From: Orientallactaga sibirica
Lineage: Eukaryota; Chordata; Mammalia; Rodentia; Dipodidae
DNA: 64,000 nucleotides
Reading direction: 5' to 3'
Assembly (NCBI GenBank): GCA_036365145.1
Contig: JAEOAD010000029.1
Coordinates: 26,334,001-26,398,000 of the forward strand
The notes under the pieces are model-generated. The model ran no database searches and was not told the DNA's origin. It saw only the letters and a list, made by a program, of their open reading frames with translations. The position numbers were made by a program, and so were the translations under genes. Of the stretch, positions 35,144 to 45,715 are shown piece by piece (the first letter of the stretch is position 1; every line of letters starts with the position of its first letter).

Positions 35144-35239
35144 TATTTCCATAACACATTCCTCCCCCAAATTTTGTTGTTCCTCTCACCAATCTTCTTT
35201 ACCACTCCCATGTAAAACCACAGTAATATATTTCCTGTC

Positions 35240-35580
35240 ACTAGAGACCAGAGATGCTGTTCAGTGGAGACCCATGTAATTGTAGTTAGACTGCATATAT
35301 CTCTTGTGTCCAGCTTCGTTTGCTCAGCAGAATGTTTTTCAGCTTTAATCATGTTGGGGCATGTATTAGCACATATTCCTTTTGATTGCTGAGTGTATAC
35401 TGCAGTATCCCATGACACCACAGTTTGTCCATCCACTCATCTGCTTGATGGCCATGTGGGTTGTTTCCAAGCTTTGACTATGGTCATAAAGCTGTTGTGA
35501 ACATTCACTTGCAAGTCTTTATGTGATGTCTGTTTTCATTTCTCTTGTTTAAATACCTGGGAGAAAAAAGCCTAGGTCAT
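35240..35580 (-). repeat. Ancient L1 (L1M-type) fragment
   Basis: The block around CAGTTTGTCCATCCACTCATC, GGTTGTTTCCAAGCTTTGAC and AATACCTGGGAGA matches the conserved 3' region of old mammalian L1s read on the minus strand. Confidence 0.6.
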
Positions 35581-36167
35581 GTGACTGTATTCTTTGTTGC
35601 CAACAATTTACTGATTATAATGTTACCTCTCTAAACCTTAGTTGTAAAATGACACTAGCAACTCAGAACTTTTAAGCCACTTAATTGTCCCAGGATTCTC
35701 TGTCATAAACTATTATTAGAGAGCATTTAAAACAGCAAAAAAAAAAAAAAAAAAAAAGCCTAATAAAGTCTAATAATAGGAAGGACCAGCTAGAGCTGGT
35801 AAGACATCTAACCAAACATGTCGTATGCATGGCATCTTTGGGAAATCACAGGGTCCCCAACTCTCAGCTTCTCCCTACCCTTTGACATTTTACCCACATC
35901 CTTGTGAAAGGTCCTGCTCCTTCCCAGACCTCTCCTTCTCCTCTGTGAACTTCCAGCTGCTGGCACTGAGCTGGGAGCTGGCATGTTCTTGCAGAGGAGG
36001 CAGGATTTTGTTCCTAAGCTTCCCGACCACCATTCAGAGCTTTCAGTGACCAAAAGTCTCTGTGGTTCCAAGGTCTCAAGATGCTATAGCTAGGATATTT
36101 CCCTCATTCTTTCTTCATGAATCTGTAGGCTGAAGTGCTAACATCTCTTAAATGTCAGTTCACATGA
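35581..36167. other. Unassigned DNA with an A-run
   Basis: A poly-A of about 21 lies at 35737-35757. The opposing ORFs at 35808-36071 show no domain. Confidence 0.4.
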
Positions 36168-36168
36168 G

Positions 36169-36325
36169 TTGGGCGTGGTGGCACACACCTTTAATCCCAG
36201 CACTCGGGAGGTAGAGGTAGGAGGATTGCCATGAGTTCGAGGCCACCCTCAGACTATATAGTGAATTCTAGGTCAGCCTGAGCTAGAGTGAGACCCTACC
36301 TCAAACCCCCACCCCCCAAAAAAGT
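36169..36325 (+). repeat. B1 SINE
   Basis: GTTGGGCGTGGTGGCACACACC start. GTCAGTTCAC flanks at about 36155 and 36325. Confidence 0.95.
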
Positions 36326-36846
36326 CAGTTCACCACAGGAATGAGGCTCCTAACCTTGCCCCCTTACATATCATTTACTCACTTGGTCTCTAGACTCCCA
36401 GACTGGACTTTATGGAGCTACCTGGCCCTACACTTGAAGCTACCTGACCCTAGACTCGCTGCTTATTGAGTGCATGCGCCAAAATTCTTGTTACTGTGTA
36501 TAGAGTACTAGCACTTGTGAAAGTTTGCTTTTGCCTTGTATGTGTGTGACAGGAGGTTTCTGTTTGCTTCTATGTGTAGAATAGAAACTTGCTTAAATTT
36601 AAAAAATTTAAAATACTTTCTTTTCCTAATTTCAAATACTTTTAAATTCCAAATATCTGAATATAGCCTTCAACAATGGCTTTAAAAAATGTAACTTCCA
36701 TTCAGCATTGAGTGCAATAAAAAGGATTCTCTATATTGTCATTTTGAAAATATATTAAGTATATTTTGTTACATGAAAAAATATTTTATATTCACAGCAT
36801 TTTCAATGGTTCAGTTATTGTGTACTATGAGCTCAGGCATAACCCA
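36326..36846. other. Unassigned AT-rich DNA
   Basis: No recognised repeat or exon. Confidence 0.4.
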
Positions 36847-36847
36847 G

Positions 36848-37021
36848 TTTTTTTTTTTGTTTGTTTGTTTTTGTTTTTGTTTTTTCGAGGTAGGGTCTCA
36901 CTCTGGTCAGGCTGACCTGGAATTAACTATGTAGTCTCAGGGTGGCCTCGAACTCTCGGTGATCCTCCTACCTCTGCCTCCCGAGTGCTGGGATTAAAGG
37001 CATGCGCCACCACGCCCGGCC
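36848..37021 (-). repeat. B1 SINE
   Basis: (TTTG)n-interrupted tail, TTCGAGGTAGGGTCTCACTC, and head GCGCCACCACGCCCGGCC. A young-looking copy. Confidence 0.95.
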
Positions 37022-37369
37022 CAATTTTTTAAGAATATAATCATTTTAGGATGTTTTATACAAGTCTAATCTAACTTCAATTCTGAAAATTATCAGATAA
37101 TGTCTTATCTACATTTGTCTCTGAAAATATCACCCTAACGCTATTCTTTTTTTTCAGTCTTCAGCTAAACTTTAATTGAATTCAGACTTTCTTCAAGAAT
37201 CCAATGTAAGTCTTACCTTCTTATCATCAGTGTTTTCTGTCATTACTTTTTTATATTTCATTTTCAATAATTTGCTCTGACCTATTTTTTAATTTTATTT
37301 TCTCTAGATATGCTACCACTAAGGTTGTCTGTGTGTTAACATGACATTAAATTTATGAGTAGTGACATT

Positions 37370-37690
37370 TAAAGTCCACTCACAGTGGTGTCAATCATCA
37401 CCACTCCTAGTCCAAGAATATTTTCATCACCCAGATCAAAACTCTGTATCTACTGAACAGATGTTTCCTAGGCCTCCGTCTCCAGACCCCGCAATCACTA
37501 ATCTGCTTTCCATCTCTATTCATTTTCCTGTTCTGGAGATCTTATACAATAACCTCATATGTATTCTACAGCCTTTTGTGTCTTGCTTCTTTCGCTCTGC
37601 CTAGGCTGTTGGGTTCATCCATGTTGTAGCCTATGTCAGCACTTCCACTGGCTGCTAACTTGGGTTATTACATTTCACAGTCCTACAATG
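37370..37690 (-). repeat. Ancient L1 (L1M-type) fragment
   Basis: The minus-strand reading carries the old L1 motifs around CACTAATCTGCTTTCCATCTC, CTATTCATTTTCCTGTTCTGG and GTTCATCCATGTTGTAGC. The overlapping + strand ORFs are artefacts. Confidence 0.65.
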
Positions 37691-38284
37691 TATCTGCTTG
37701 GTTTTTCAAATATATTACTTTTCTGGTCTCCAGCCCTCTTACAAATTTTCTCATTTGTCTTTTGTTCCCAATCATACCAACTTTTTACCCTGTTCTCCCT
37801 TCACTTTTTTCTTTCAATCTTTTTCCCTTTTCTTTCCAAACTTTGGTTCTCATTCACGTTTGTATTTTAGATTTCGTTGGAAATGTGCAGTGAAAATGTA
37901 ATGTATAACAAAGTTCATGCAGCAGAGACAAAGGGTTTTTTTAGCTCCTTACTCTGATGGAGGAATTGGATTAAGTAACCTGTACATTGTACTCCAGCTC
38001 TGCTTTTATCATTCTCTTACAGGTGTTTCAGAACAGCATGTCAAATACAGATGCGAACTGTCAGAAGAAAATGCAGGTCGTGAGTACAATATACGCCACC
38101 CCATTTCTCCATTTCATATATTATTCAAGGCACCACACCATTTAAGGTGAAAGGAGAAGCAAAAGAAGTTCCATGGGGTGGTGATGTTATTTTGTAGATA
38201 AAATCAAAACCCAGGCTTTGCCACCTGGTGGTGATAGTTCCCCAAGGCAGGCGACAAGGCTGCTTCTAAAACTGTAACTGGGAT
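37691..38284. other. Unassigned DNA upstream of the CpG-rich region
   Basis: A pyrimidine-rich stretch (about 37760-37850) gives several overlapping F/L/S-rich ORFs that are not credible. No exon recognised. Confidence 0.4.
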
Positions 38285-38820
38285 AAGGCGTCCTTAGAAG
38301 GCCACCACTACTGGACGTGGATGGCCCGCCTTTGTCTTCGAGCCCCCGCTACGGTGGAAGAGAACACTCATTGAACGGACACTGGGGGAGGATGTCGTCC
38401 CCACCGGATGGTGACCCTTCCCGGGGTGACAGTGGGGCTCCAACTGCCCACACAACACACAACACTCAGCCTTCTTCTCTTGAGAGTCTCCATTTTCCCG
38501 ACCAGACATTTTAAGATTAAAGCGAACGTTAAGTCAGTCTTGAGCCTCTAGAGAAGAGATTCCCGCAGGAGGTGTTGGGACAGAGAGCACAGAGCGGCTC
38601 TCAAGGAGGAACCACACAATTAATAACCTCCGCGCCCCGCCGGGGCCAACGCGCCAACCCCGCGGAGGAGCCAGGCAGGGGCGGTGCCCGCTCGCCAGCC
38701 CTGGTGACGTCAAACATTCCGGAAGCACTGATTGGCTCAATCACTTGGCGCGCTCCCAGACCAAGAGCTGAAGGTCGCTAAGGCGTTACCGTGGCGCAGG
38801 ACCCACAGGTAGAGGCGGTG

Positions 38821-38833
38821 GTTGCTAGGCAAC
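38821..38833. promoter_or_regulatory. Perfect palindromic RFX X-box
   Basis: GTTGCTAGGCAAC has two perfectly complementary GTTGC/GCAAC arms around a 3-bp centre. RFX dimers bind such sites. It sits about 90 bp upstream of the proposed exon 1 donor, the usual proximal position. Confidence 0.85.
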
Positions 38834-38921
38834 GAGAAACATTTCCCCTCCAGAGCCCACTTCCTACGCACACATCAGGCCTCAGCAGACCCCTCAGGAG
38901 CTGCGGCCCACGTCGCACACG
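38834..38921 (+). other. Proposed noncoding exon 1
   Basis: The interval just downstream of the X-box ends at a strong donor, CACACG/GTGAGTCTT, with the intron beginning at 38922. It contains no ATG, so it would be 5' untranslated. The transcription start is not visible; the left edge is set at the X-box and is uncertain. Linking it to the coding exon at 57898 over a 19-kb intron is an inference from strand, signals and the lack of other candidates. Confidence 0.5.
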
Positions 38922-39387
38922 GTGAGTCTTAGGGAACCGATCCCTGGGGCGGGCCGTCGACTTCTCCAGAAAGAGGACGTCTGTGGAAAGGCTGTCAGCG
39001 ATAACCTTCTGTAGGCCTCCCATTTTATCACTTCAGGGGAGTGGAAAGTGAGGACTAGGCCTGACCAGACGTTCACACTGACTGTTCAATACACACCTGC
39101 CCTAGTCAACATAGCCCCAAATGTAAAGTGCACACGGGATGTATAAGACAGTACTAAAAAAAAAGAAAGAAAGAAAGTAAAAAGAAATCGCAGCAATAGT
39201 TTTCTATTGAGGATATGTTGAAATAAAGTTTGGATGCTAGGTAAAACATAGAGTTAAAATTAAGTTCATCCTTTTAATGTGATTGCTTGAGAAATTAAAA
39301 TTACACGAGTCTCTCTCAAATTTATATTGTCAATGAGCTGAAATGTAGATAGACCTTGTTCAAGACCTTTTGTGCTGTATAATTCTT

Positions 39388-39553
39388 TTTATTTATTTAT
39401 TTTTTTTAGGTTTTTCGAGGTAGGGTTTCACTCTGGTCCAGGCTGACCAGGAATTAACTACGTAGTCTCAGGGTGGCCTCCAACTCACGGTGATCTTCCT
39501 ACCTCTGCCTCCCAAGTGCTGGGATTAAAGGCATGTGCCACCACGCCTGGCTT
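39388..39553 (-). repeat. B1 SINE
   Basis: GGTTTTTCGAGGTAGGGTTTC with head GTGCCACCACGCCTGGC. TATAATTCT flanks (about 39377 and 39553). Confidence 0.9.
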
Positions 39554-39574
39554 ATAATTCTATTTTCAATGCTA

Positions 39575-39688
39575 CTTAACATTCTTATTTATTTGAAAGA
39601 AAGAGAGATAGAGAATGAGCATGTCAGGGCCTCCAGCCCTTGCAGATGACCTCCAGACGCATGCCTCACCTTGTGCATCTGGCTTATG
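39575..39688 (-). repeat. SINE-A, 5' truncated
   Basis: Perfect 11-bp duplication TTTCAATGCTA at 39564-39574 and 39689-39699. The element stops at the core GTGCATCTGGCTTATG and lacks the tRNA-like head, a true 5' truncation at insertion and not later decay. Confidence 0.95.
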
Positions 39689-39794
39689 TTTCAATGCTAT
39701 TTTGAACTATAGACATCTGATAGGTGCATGAGTTCACAATCAATTAAAAGAAAGCTTTTTAAAAAAGCCTGTTTTAGGATTTAGCCCTCAAATT

Positions 39795-40226
39795 CTTTTT
39801 CTTTTTTTAAATATTAAACTCTATATCCCCTTCCCCCTTCCCCAACCCACTGAGGAACCTCCTGGGTGGGGTTATTGGTATTCACTGTGTGAATAGAGTT
39901 TCTGTTGGAGGGGGGAATCATGCCTCAGGCTAGTCCTACCCACCCTGAGGCTCTTACAGTCTTTTCAACCCTTCCATAAAGTTCTCTGATCCTTGGCTGG
40001 CATGTTAGAAATCTGATTTAGTGTTGAGTTCTCTGGAGCCTCTGGATTTCTGTTTTGATGAGATTTCCTCAGTGTCTATCGCCATCTGCTTTGGGACTGA
40101 TTTTCAATCTAGTAGTGACCGTTACTTATGTCTGTTTCCCCGGCAATGGGCCCCTTGTAGATATGGTAGAGGTGACTCATCTCATGGTAGCCAGTTAGCT
40201 TTCTTTTCTTGTGTTGATGTATTCTG
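39795..40226 (-). mobile_element. Old L1 3' UTR fragment
   Basis: Read on the minus strand, its landmarks (CTTACAGTCTTTTCAACCC, TTGGCTGGCATGTTAGAAATC, CTCTGGAGCCTCTGGATTTC) follow in the same order as in the 3' UTRs at 47290-47400 and 49290-49400, but are more diverged. 5' truncated. Confidence 0.6.
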
Positions 40227-40227
40227 G

Positions 40228-40548
40228 ATGTCTCCAGTGATACAGGAATTTTGGTACCTTGTATTTGAATGCACCTATAATTTGGGGTGTTCCTGGATCT
40301 TTGTCCTATGAGTTCAAAGAATGAAATCCATGGGCCAGAGGATAAGTTTCAAAAATATTTTATTATAGCTTACAACGTTAGAAAGAAGAAGAGAAAGGGG
40401 GTGTAAGCCTAGAACATTTAAGAGAAGGAAGCAAGGTGAAGCTCTTCCCCAGAGAGGCAAGAGAGGGTTTGAGAAGACCCATGAACGAAGGAGGGAGAGC
40501 TCTAGTCCAGGGAGGCAAGAGGGGGTTTGAGAAGCCCCATGAAAGAAG
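40228..40548 (-). repeat. Degenerate LTR with internal tandem units
   Basis: ACAGGAATTTTGG, then CCATGGGCCAGAGGATAAG and a TATTTTATT polyadenylation-like region, match in order the sequence at 45777-45905. At its right end two copies of a roughly 55-bp unit containing GAGGCAAGAG and GGTTTGAGAAG stand in tandem. A third related unit lies at 45716-45770 beyond the inserted provirus. Family not assigned. Confidence 0.55.
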
Positions 40549-40963
40549 TGTAACGTTCGGGAGTGACCACAACCACGCAAACCACTCTGAGGCAAAGATG
40601 AAAGCTTTTATTCGGGAGAAGCACAAGCTGCCAGGGCTGGCTCACGAGAAAGGAGCACAGCCCGCCTGAGTTCCTCAGGTAGTGGGCTTTATAGAGATTT
40701 CTGTTGGGGGGAGGTGAGGAAAAGAACTGCTTGAATAAGAAAGGCTTCTTTAGGGGAGATCTAGGATAGCCAGGCTGTGGCACCAGAACAGCGACCAGGT
40801 GATTTACAAAATAAGGGGGCAGGAAACCATGACCTGGGGGCATTGCAGGCAAGGAGGGGATAATGGCTGGGTAGGTTTCTTGAGGAATGTGGATAATCCA
40901 CTTCCTTATGTCTTTGTCCTGCTGTCCTTGGTGACTCCATATTGGGACCTGTCAGACCTAACA
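40549..40963 (-). repeat. Complete ERV LTR (3' LTR of decayed provirus or solo)
   Basis: On the minus strand this 415-bp block starts TGTTAGGTCTGACAGG and ends CCCGAACGTTACA. It has a TATA box (CTCTATAAAGCCC, about 40686-40698) and an AATAAA signal (CCCGAATAAAAGC, about 40605-40617). It is therefore structurally intact: U3, R and U5 can be laid out. The immediate flanks (aagaag, ttccag) do not match, so it is not a simple solo LTR. A second copy of its first 120 bp lies at 45591-45715 in the same orientation, so the two may be the LTRs of one provirus. The type is ERVK- or ERV1-like. Confidence 0.8.
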
Positions 40964-42162
40964 TTCCAGACTTTTGTTAATGATAAGAGATGAAGGTTAA
41001 TTTCTTCATGCTGACCGTAGGGGTGATGAGTTCTTGGAGAGGCTGCATAATGTGGTCGATGGGTCTCCCTTCAGGGCAGGTGATGAGGCATTTCCATGGT
41101 GGCTAGAGGTGGCCGAGTGGTGAGATCAATAGTGAGCATCCTCCGTCAGCACCAGTGTAGCATGCTGTTATGACTTGGTCTTGAACGAAACAGAGACTTC
41201 TTTCATACCATCCCTGTATTGAGCTGACTTTGGGGCAGTCAGTGGCAACATCTGTTATAGAGAAGGTGAGGGAGATGGGCTCTGCGCACCTCATGACAGG
41301 GCAGAAGGAAGAAGTAAGTAGCTTGTTATGCTTGTCAACAGCTATGACACTGAAACACCAGGCACAAGGGGAGAATGAACATTCAGAGGGCTTGGGGCAA
41401 GAGAGAGAAGGCAGAAGGGCATCAGTGTTTTGGGATCAGGGGAAGAGTAGGAACATGAAACAGTTTAAGGGCTAAGGCAAGAGGGGGCCTGAGGAATAGC
41501 TCTGATTCTGGCTAAGGCAAGTGGGAGGAGCTGGGGTCAGGGTAGGTGAAGTTAATCAGAGACAGGCAGAGACAGAAGGCATAAGTTAATGCTAGAGTTT
41601 AGTATTGTAAGCCAGCATCAAAAGGGGAGTCTATTAATCGGAACCTTTGTTTATATTGTAGTTATATTTTGTAGTTATATTTTTCTTACTTGGTGATTAA
41701 GACCATGGAGGTCAATAATGGTGCTGTAGGAGAGACTTTGGGACCTGTGAGAAGTTCTGTGACTCTCAGCATTGTCATCTGCTAGAATAAGCCAAGGCCG
41801 TACTGACCGAGTGGCCCTCCCTCTTTTGGGAAGCTTGGAGGACTGATTTTCCTCTGATATGATGCTCCTGTTGCAGATACACTGACTTGGAGTTTATCGC
41901 TGGGTCTCCATATCCTTTCTGATCTAGAAGATAGGCAACTTACCAGAAGCTAGAAGTTAGCACTGTCCCATCATCTCCTGTGGCCTTCTGACGTGGGAAC
42001 AGGAACCAAAATATTGGTTATCCTTTTAACTCAATGTTTCCAATTGATTTTGGCTTCTATATATGGTTATTAATCACTCAGAGAGACTGTACATACCTGA
42101 TTAGCAAAACAGATTAGCTTAAAAGGTGTAAAACATATCTGGTTAGCAAAGAAGATCTGGTT

Positions 42163-42346
42163 AGAGAATGACACAATAGTTTAAAATCATTCTGATTAAT
42201 ATTTAAGTTTAGTTGTCAGGTGACAGTGTAAGCTATAAGGACAGTGTAGGAGAAAAGCAAGAAAGAACACCTAGAGAATAACACAATAGCTTAAAATCAT
42301 TTTGATTAATATTTAAGCTTAGTTGTCAGGTGACAGGTAAGCTATA
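42163..42346. repeat. Direct duplication of about 74 bp
   Basis: Two copies, 42163-42237 and 42274-42346, share GAGAATRACACAATAG, TTAAAATCATT and TTAGTTGTCAGGTGACAG, separated by about 36 bp. A second, shorter pair at about 42719-42780 and 42775-42835 shares TTTTAACATACATTAGAG. Both lie in the AT-rich interior. Confidence 0.8.
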
Positions 42347-43509
42347 TCTAGAACATAGAAAGCATACACATTCTATCTTTTAAGTATCTGTCAGTTATAA
42401 GTATAGGCAGACATTTTAGTAGCCCTGAAAACAATATTTATCAATTATTTTATCAGTAACTTTAAAGCAATTGATTTAATCTAGAAATTGTATGTCAGGA
42501 AAAAGGCAAGGCAGTATAAAAACCTGGCATCTGTGTTTGAAAACAACTTTGGATAGTCTGTATATCAATGTTCTAAACTGGAAGCAGAATAGCAATTTAA
42601 GATTATTTTTCTAGGGCAGGAAACACATAAGCAATGAACTTATGATATCAGAAATGACACAATTAATTAAGTGAAACCTTGACTGAGACTGATTATACAT
42701 AGCTTAAGAATAAAATAAAACTTAGTTGTTGCTGAGTTAAGCAAACCCGATTTTAACATACATTAGAGACAACATAAAACTTGGTTATTGTTGAATTAAT
42801 AAGCAAGTCCAGTTTTAACATACATTAGAGAAAATGACATAAAGTAATTTTTTAAATAAGTACCTTTTACCGTTGAACAATTTTAAGTCTTAACTAAAGA
42901 AATATTTATGACTGTTATATGAAGCTTAGACAAACTATATTAACATTGTTTATATACAGTGAATTTCCCTAAGACATGGGGAGCTTCCTCAGTTTTCCTA
43001 AGAACAAGATTACAATAAGTTTCTTTTTATAAGACTTAGATTATAACCTCAGTGATAATCACCCACCAAAACAAGCATGAACAAGACAAGAGCCATCATA
43101 AAATTACAGAGTTTTAGTCAGGCATGGTGATGTATGCTTATTGATAGCCAAAAAACTTACACTTTGTATAAACCAAATTACAATATTCTGATATCTGGAA
43201 AAGCTTGATATTAACAAAAAGTAGAGTTCACATATTTAAGGCACATGAGGCTACAGAGAGTAAACTATGAACAAAAGATCTGCTTACAGGATTTAAAATA
43301 AATAAGAAATCTATATTATGTAGTAAATATGAGGACATGAAAATTTTTACAATTTTTTTAAAGTTCATCATTTTAAAGCTAAATAAGATGTCCATGTGAT
43401 TTATAAGTTAGTTTCTGAAATTAATTCAGCTGTATCTAATATACCCAAAGAATAGAGGAACTTGACTAAACTGTCATGATCTTATGACAAAAAGAGATGA
43501 GTCTCATGG

Positions 43510-43615
43510 AAAGAGAGGAAATGGGCATGCCAGGACCATTTGCCATTGCAAACAATCTCCAAATGCATGCTCCACTGTTTCAATCTGGCTTTTCAAACAA
43601 GCACCTGTAACTATT
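43510..43615 (-). repeat. Degenerate SINE-A
   Basis: GGAAATGGGCATGCCAGGACC and AAATGCATGCTCCACTG keep the SINE-A core order. The head is lost. Confidence 0.6.
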
Positions 43616-45590
43616 GAGTCAAAAGAAATATTTTCAATTTCCTCTAAATCATACATAAAATATACACAAAACATACATAAAATTTCATGACACAATCTAT
43701 AACTACTCAAACTTAATCAGCTCTATAATTTTATCTGTGGTACTTTGGTAAACTTGCTCAGTAATGACATAAGTTAAATCTAAAGTATTAAGATTGATTG
43801 TTGGAAGAATTGAAGAATTACATCTTAAACTGCAATATAACTTGGTTTATATATTTTTTTACTGCTCACCATGAAGTAAATAGTTTCCAAGTATATGACA
43901 GATAAATACTATTCAGTGTCTCCAAATGTAGTCTATTTACCTTGTAAAATAGGAAAAAAAGAGAAAAAATAATTTTTTGAGATTTTTTTTGAGGCAGGGT
44001 TTTTGATATAATAACCTTAGGAGATAATTAAATATTAATGAGTCAACTTTAACTGTAAGATTTAGTTAAAATGTTGACAAATAGAGGAACCTAGCTAACT
44101 TGGTTGGGTACTCAAAATTCAGTTTTTCTTGACCAGATTAGCATCAATGAGTTAAAGTTAAGTTTACAACCTGAATACCATAGCAACCTGCTACCAGCCA
44201 GGACCATAATTTGTTAGTCTGATGTAAGCCCTAGGCTAATAGTCATTTTATATCTCAAGAGGTCTGTAATCTGATTAAGTACTTCGTCTTTAACCTTTTG
44301 TTTAAGCTTACTCATACCTTCGTCCACATACTTTACTCATATCTTCATCTACATACTTTTACTTTACAATCTATATAACCACTCTGTAACAATCTTTTTC
44401 ATCAAAACATTTCCAAAATTTAAAGTTTCCTCTCCAGTTTATCTTCTGTAGTCACTTCATCTTATAACTACCATCAAAAGCTTTCATTGTCCTTACCAGA
44501 AGACTTTTAATAAAATTCCTTTTGAAATAATTTTTTTAAATAAAAGAGTAGACCAGACTTGACTTAATAGTAGTTATGAAGAACAAACATATAGCTTTTA
44601 TCATTTATTGATTTTGGATCTTTGTTTCTTATAACTTTCCTGAAATATATTTTTTATAATATGAAAGCATATTCAAACATTAGAAATTTTCTTACAAATT
44701 CAATATTGAGTACATCTAAATTTATACATAAATCTTGAGAGTGTTTTTCTGTTAGTAGTCCCACAGAAGCATAGAGAGATAAAGTAAACTTAAAATGGTT
44801 GCAAATTCTTATAAGTCCCATCCATTCACAGCAACTTGGCATTCACCTACTATGCTGGGAAGCTAAGAGTCATTTTCCCCTAAATTCCAGGGAGAGTTTT
44901 GGACTTCCCTCAGGGCTACAAGGCAGCTTTCTGATCTTGCCATTTTTACAACTCTTTAGGAGTAAGAGAATTTTTGCCTATGATCTTAATTACTTTTAGT
45001 GTTCCTTCTTTGGGGGACACTCAACAGTAAAAATTGCCTATACCATCTAGTACAGTGGGCTTGGTGGAGAACATCATCCACAATGAAATGGCACTGTTCA
45101 GAACAGAAATCATTTTACAGCCTTAGGGTTGTGAGCCACATACATATTCATATGCACACATTCATTTCAAGTACACTTTTCATATAGACTCCAGACAAAC
45201 ATTTCACCCTCACACATTCATTCATTCATTTAGAAGCTATGCATTTTCATTTTAAATATCTAATCTATTTACAATTCCAGAGACAAAAACTAAACTTTGT
45301 TAGTGGGAGCATGATAGAGCAGAGAGAAGCCATGTATGCAGAGTGAAAATTTTTGGGCCATTTGCCTGTACGTTGGCAGAAGTTTTTTAAATCAGTGAGG
45401 ATTTGGACATCAAAAGTACTATATTTAGGCCATTTGAACCCATTATTTAGCTCAGATTGTGGCCAGGCAGAGTTGCAGAGAAAGATCAGATGATGAGGTT
45501 TGATGTCATCAAAGAGTTGTAGAGGCTTTAAGTTCTTGAAGAGGCAGGGAAAGAGCAAAACAAGGGTGAGAGAAAGGAACCAGGGCTTAA

Positions 45591-45715
45591 GCAGGCAAGG
45601 AGGGGATAATGGCTGGGCAAGTTTCTTGAGGAATGTGGGTAATCCACTTCCTTATGTCTCTGTTGCCATCCTGCTGTCCTTGGTGACTCCATATTGGGAC
45701 CTGTCAGACCTAACA
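45591..45715 (-). repeat. U3 fragment of the same ERV LTR
   Basis: Begins (minus strand) with the same TGTTAGGTCTGACAGG terminus at 45715 and matches the first part of the 40549-40963 LTR with about four substitutions and one 6-nt indel over about 115 bp. It stops inside U3 at about 45591. If it is the 5' LTR, then its R/U5, the primer-binding site and the gag start were deleted. Confidence 0.75.

Larger units (their letters stand above)
38285..38960 (+). promoter_or_regulatory. CpG-rich promoter with perfect RFX X-box
   Basis: CpG density rises sharply from about 38300 and peaks at 38625-38930, unlike anything else in the window except the 5' UTR of L1 copy 4. Sites seen directly are a CRE octamer TGACGTCA (38705-38712), an ETS-type CCGGAAG (38719-38725), an inverted CCAAT box ATTGGCT (38731-38737) and the palindrome GTTGCTAGGCAAC (38821-38833). 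The last fits the RFX X-box (GTNRCC, short spacer, RGYAAC), whose arms bind RFX-family winged-helix factors that drive ciliary genes. There is no TATA box, typical of CpG promoters. Direction is assigned from the splice donor at 38922. A divergent minus-strand transcript is possible but unsupported. Confidence 0.75.
40964..45590 (-). mobile_element. AT-rich interior of a decayed or noncoding provirus
   Basis: About 4.6 kb lies between the complete LTR and the LTR fragment. The part next to the 3' LTR (40964-41640) is mixed composition with a short minus-strand ORF at 41103-41294. The rest is very AT-rich with local direct repeats. I see no gag protease, reverse transcriptase or integrase motif in any frame. 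A non-autonomous internal region or a composite is possible. The purine-rich run next to the LTR is too degraded to call a polypurine tract with confidence. A degenerate SINE-A lies at 43510-43615. Confidence 0.4.

Noticed and set aside
37559..37901. Three overlapping + strand ORFs rich in F, L and S
   Set aside because: All three frames are open over a CT-rich stretch next to an ancient L1, the mark of composition and not of coding.
38317..39076. Short ORFs on both strands in the CpG-rich region as a small or divergent gene
   Set aside because: GC-rich DNA has few stops. None of the ORFs shows splice signals or a recognisable domain, so a divergent transcript remains only a possibility.
41103..41294. 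Short minus-strand ORF next to the ERV LTR as an envelope remnant
   Set aside because: The position is suggestive, but I see no defining envelope motif or flanking viral frames, so it is not called.
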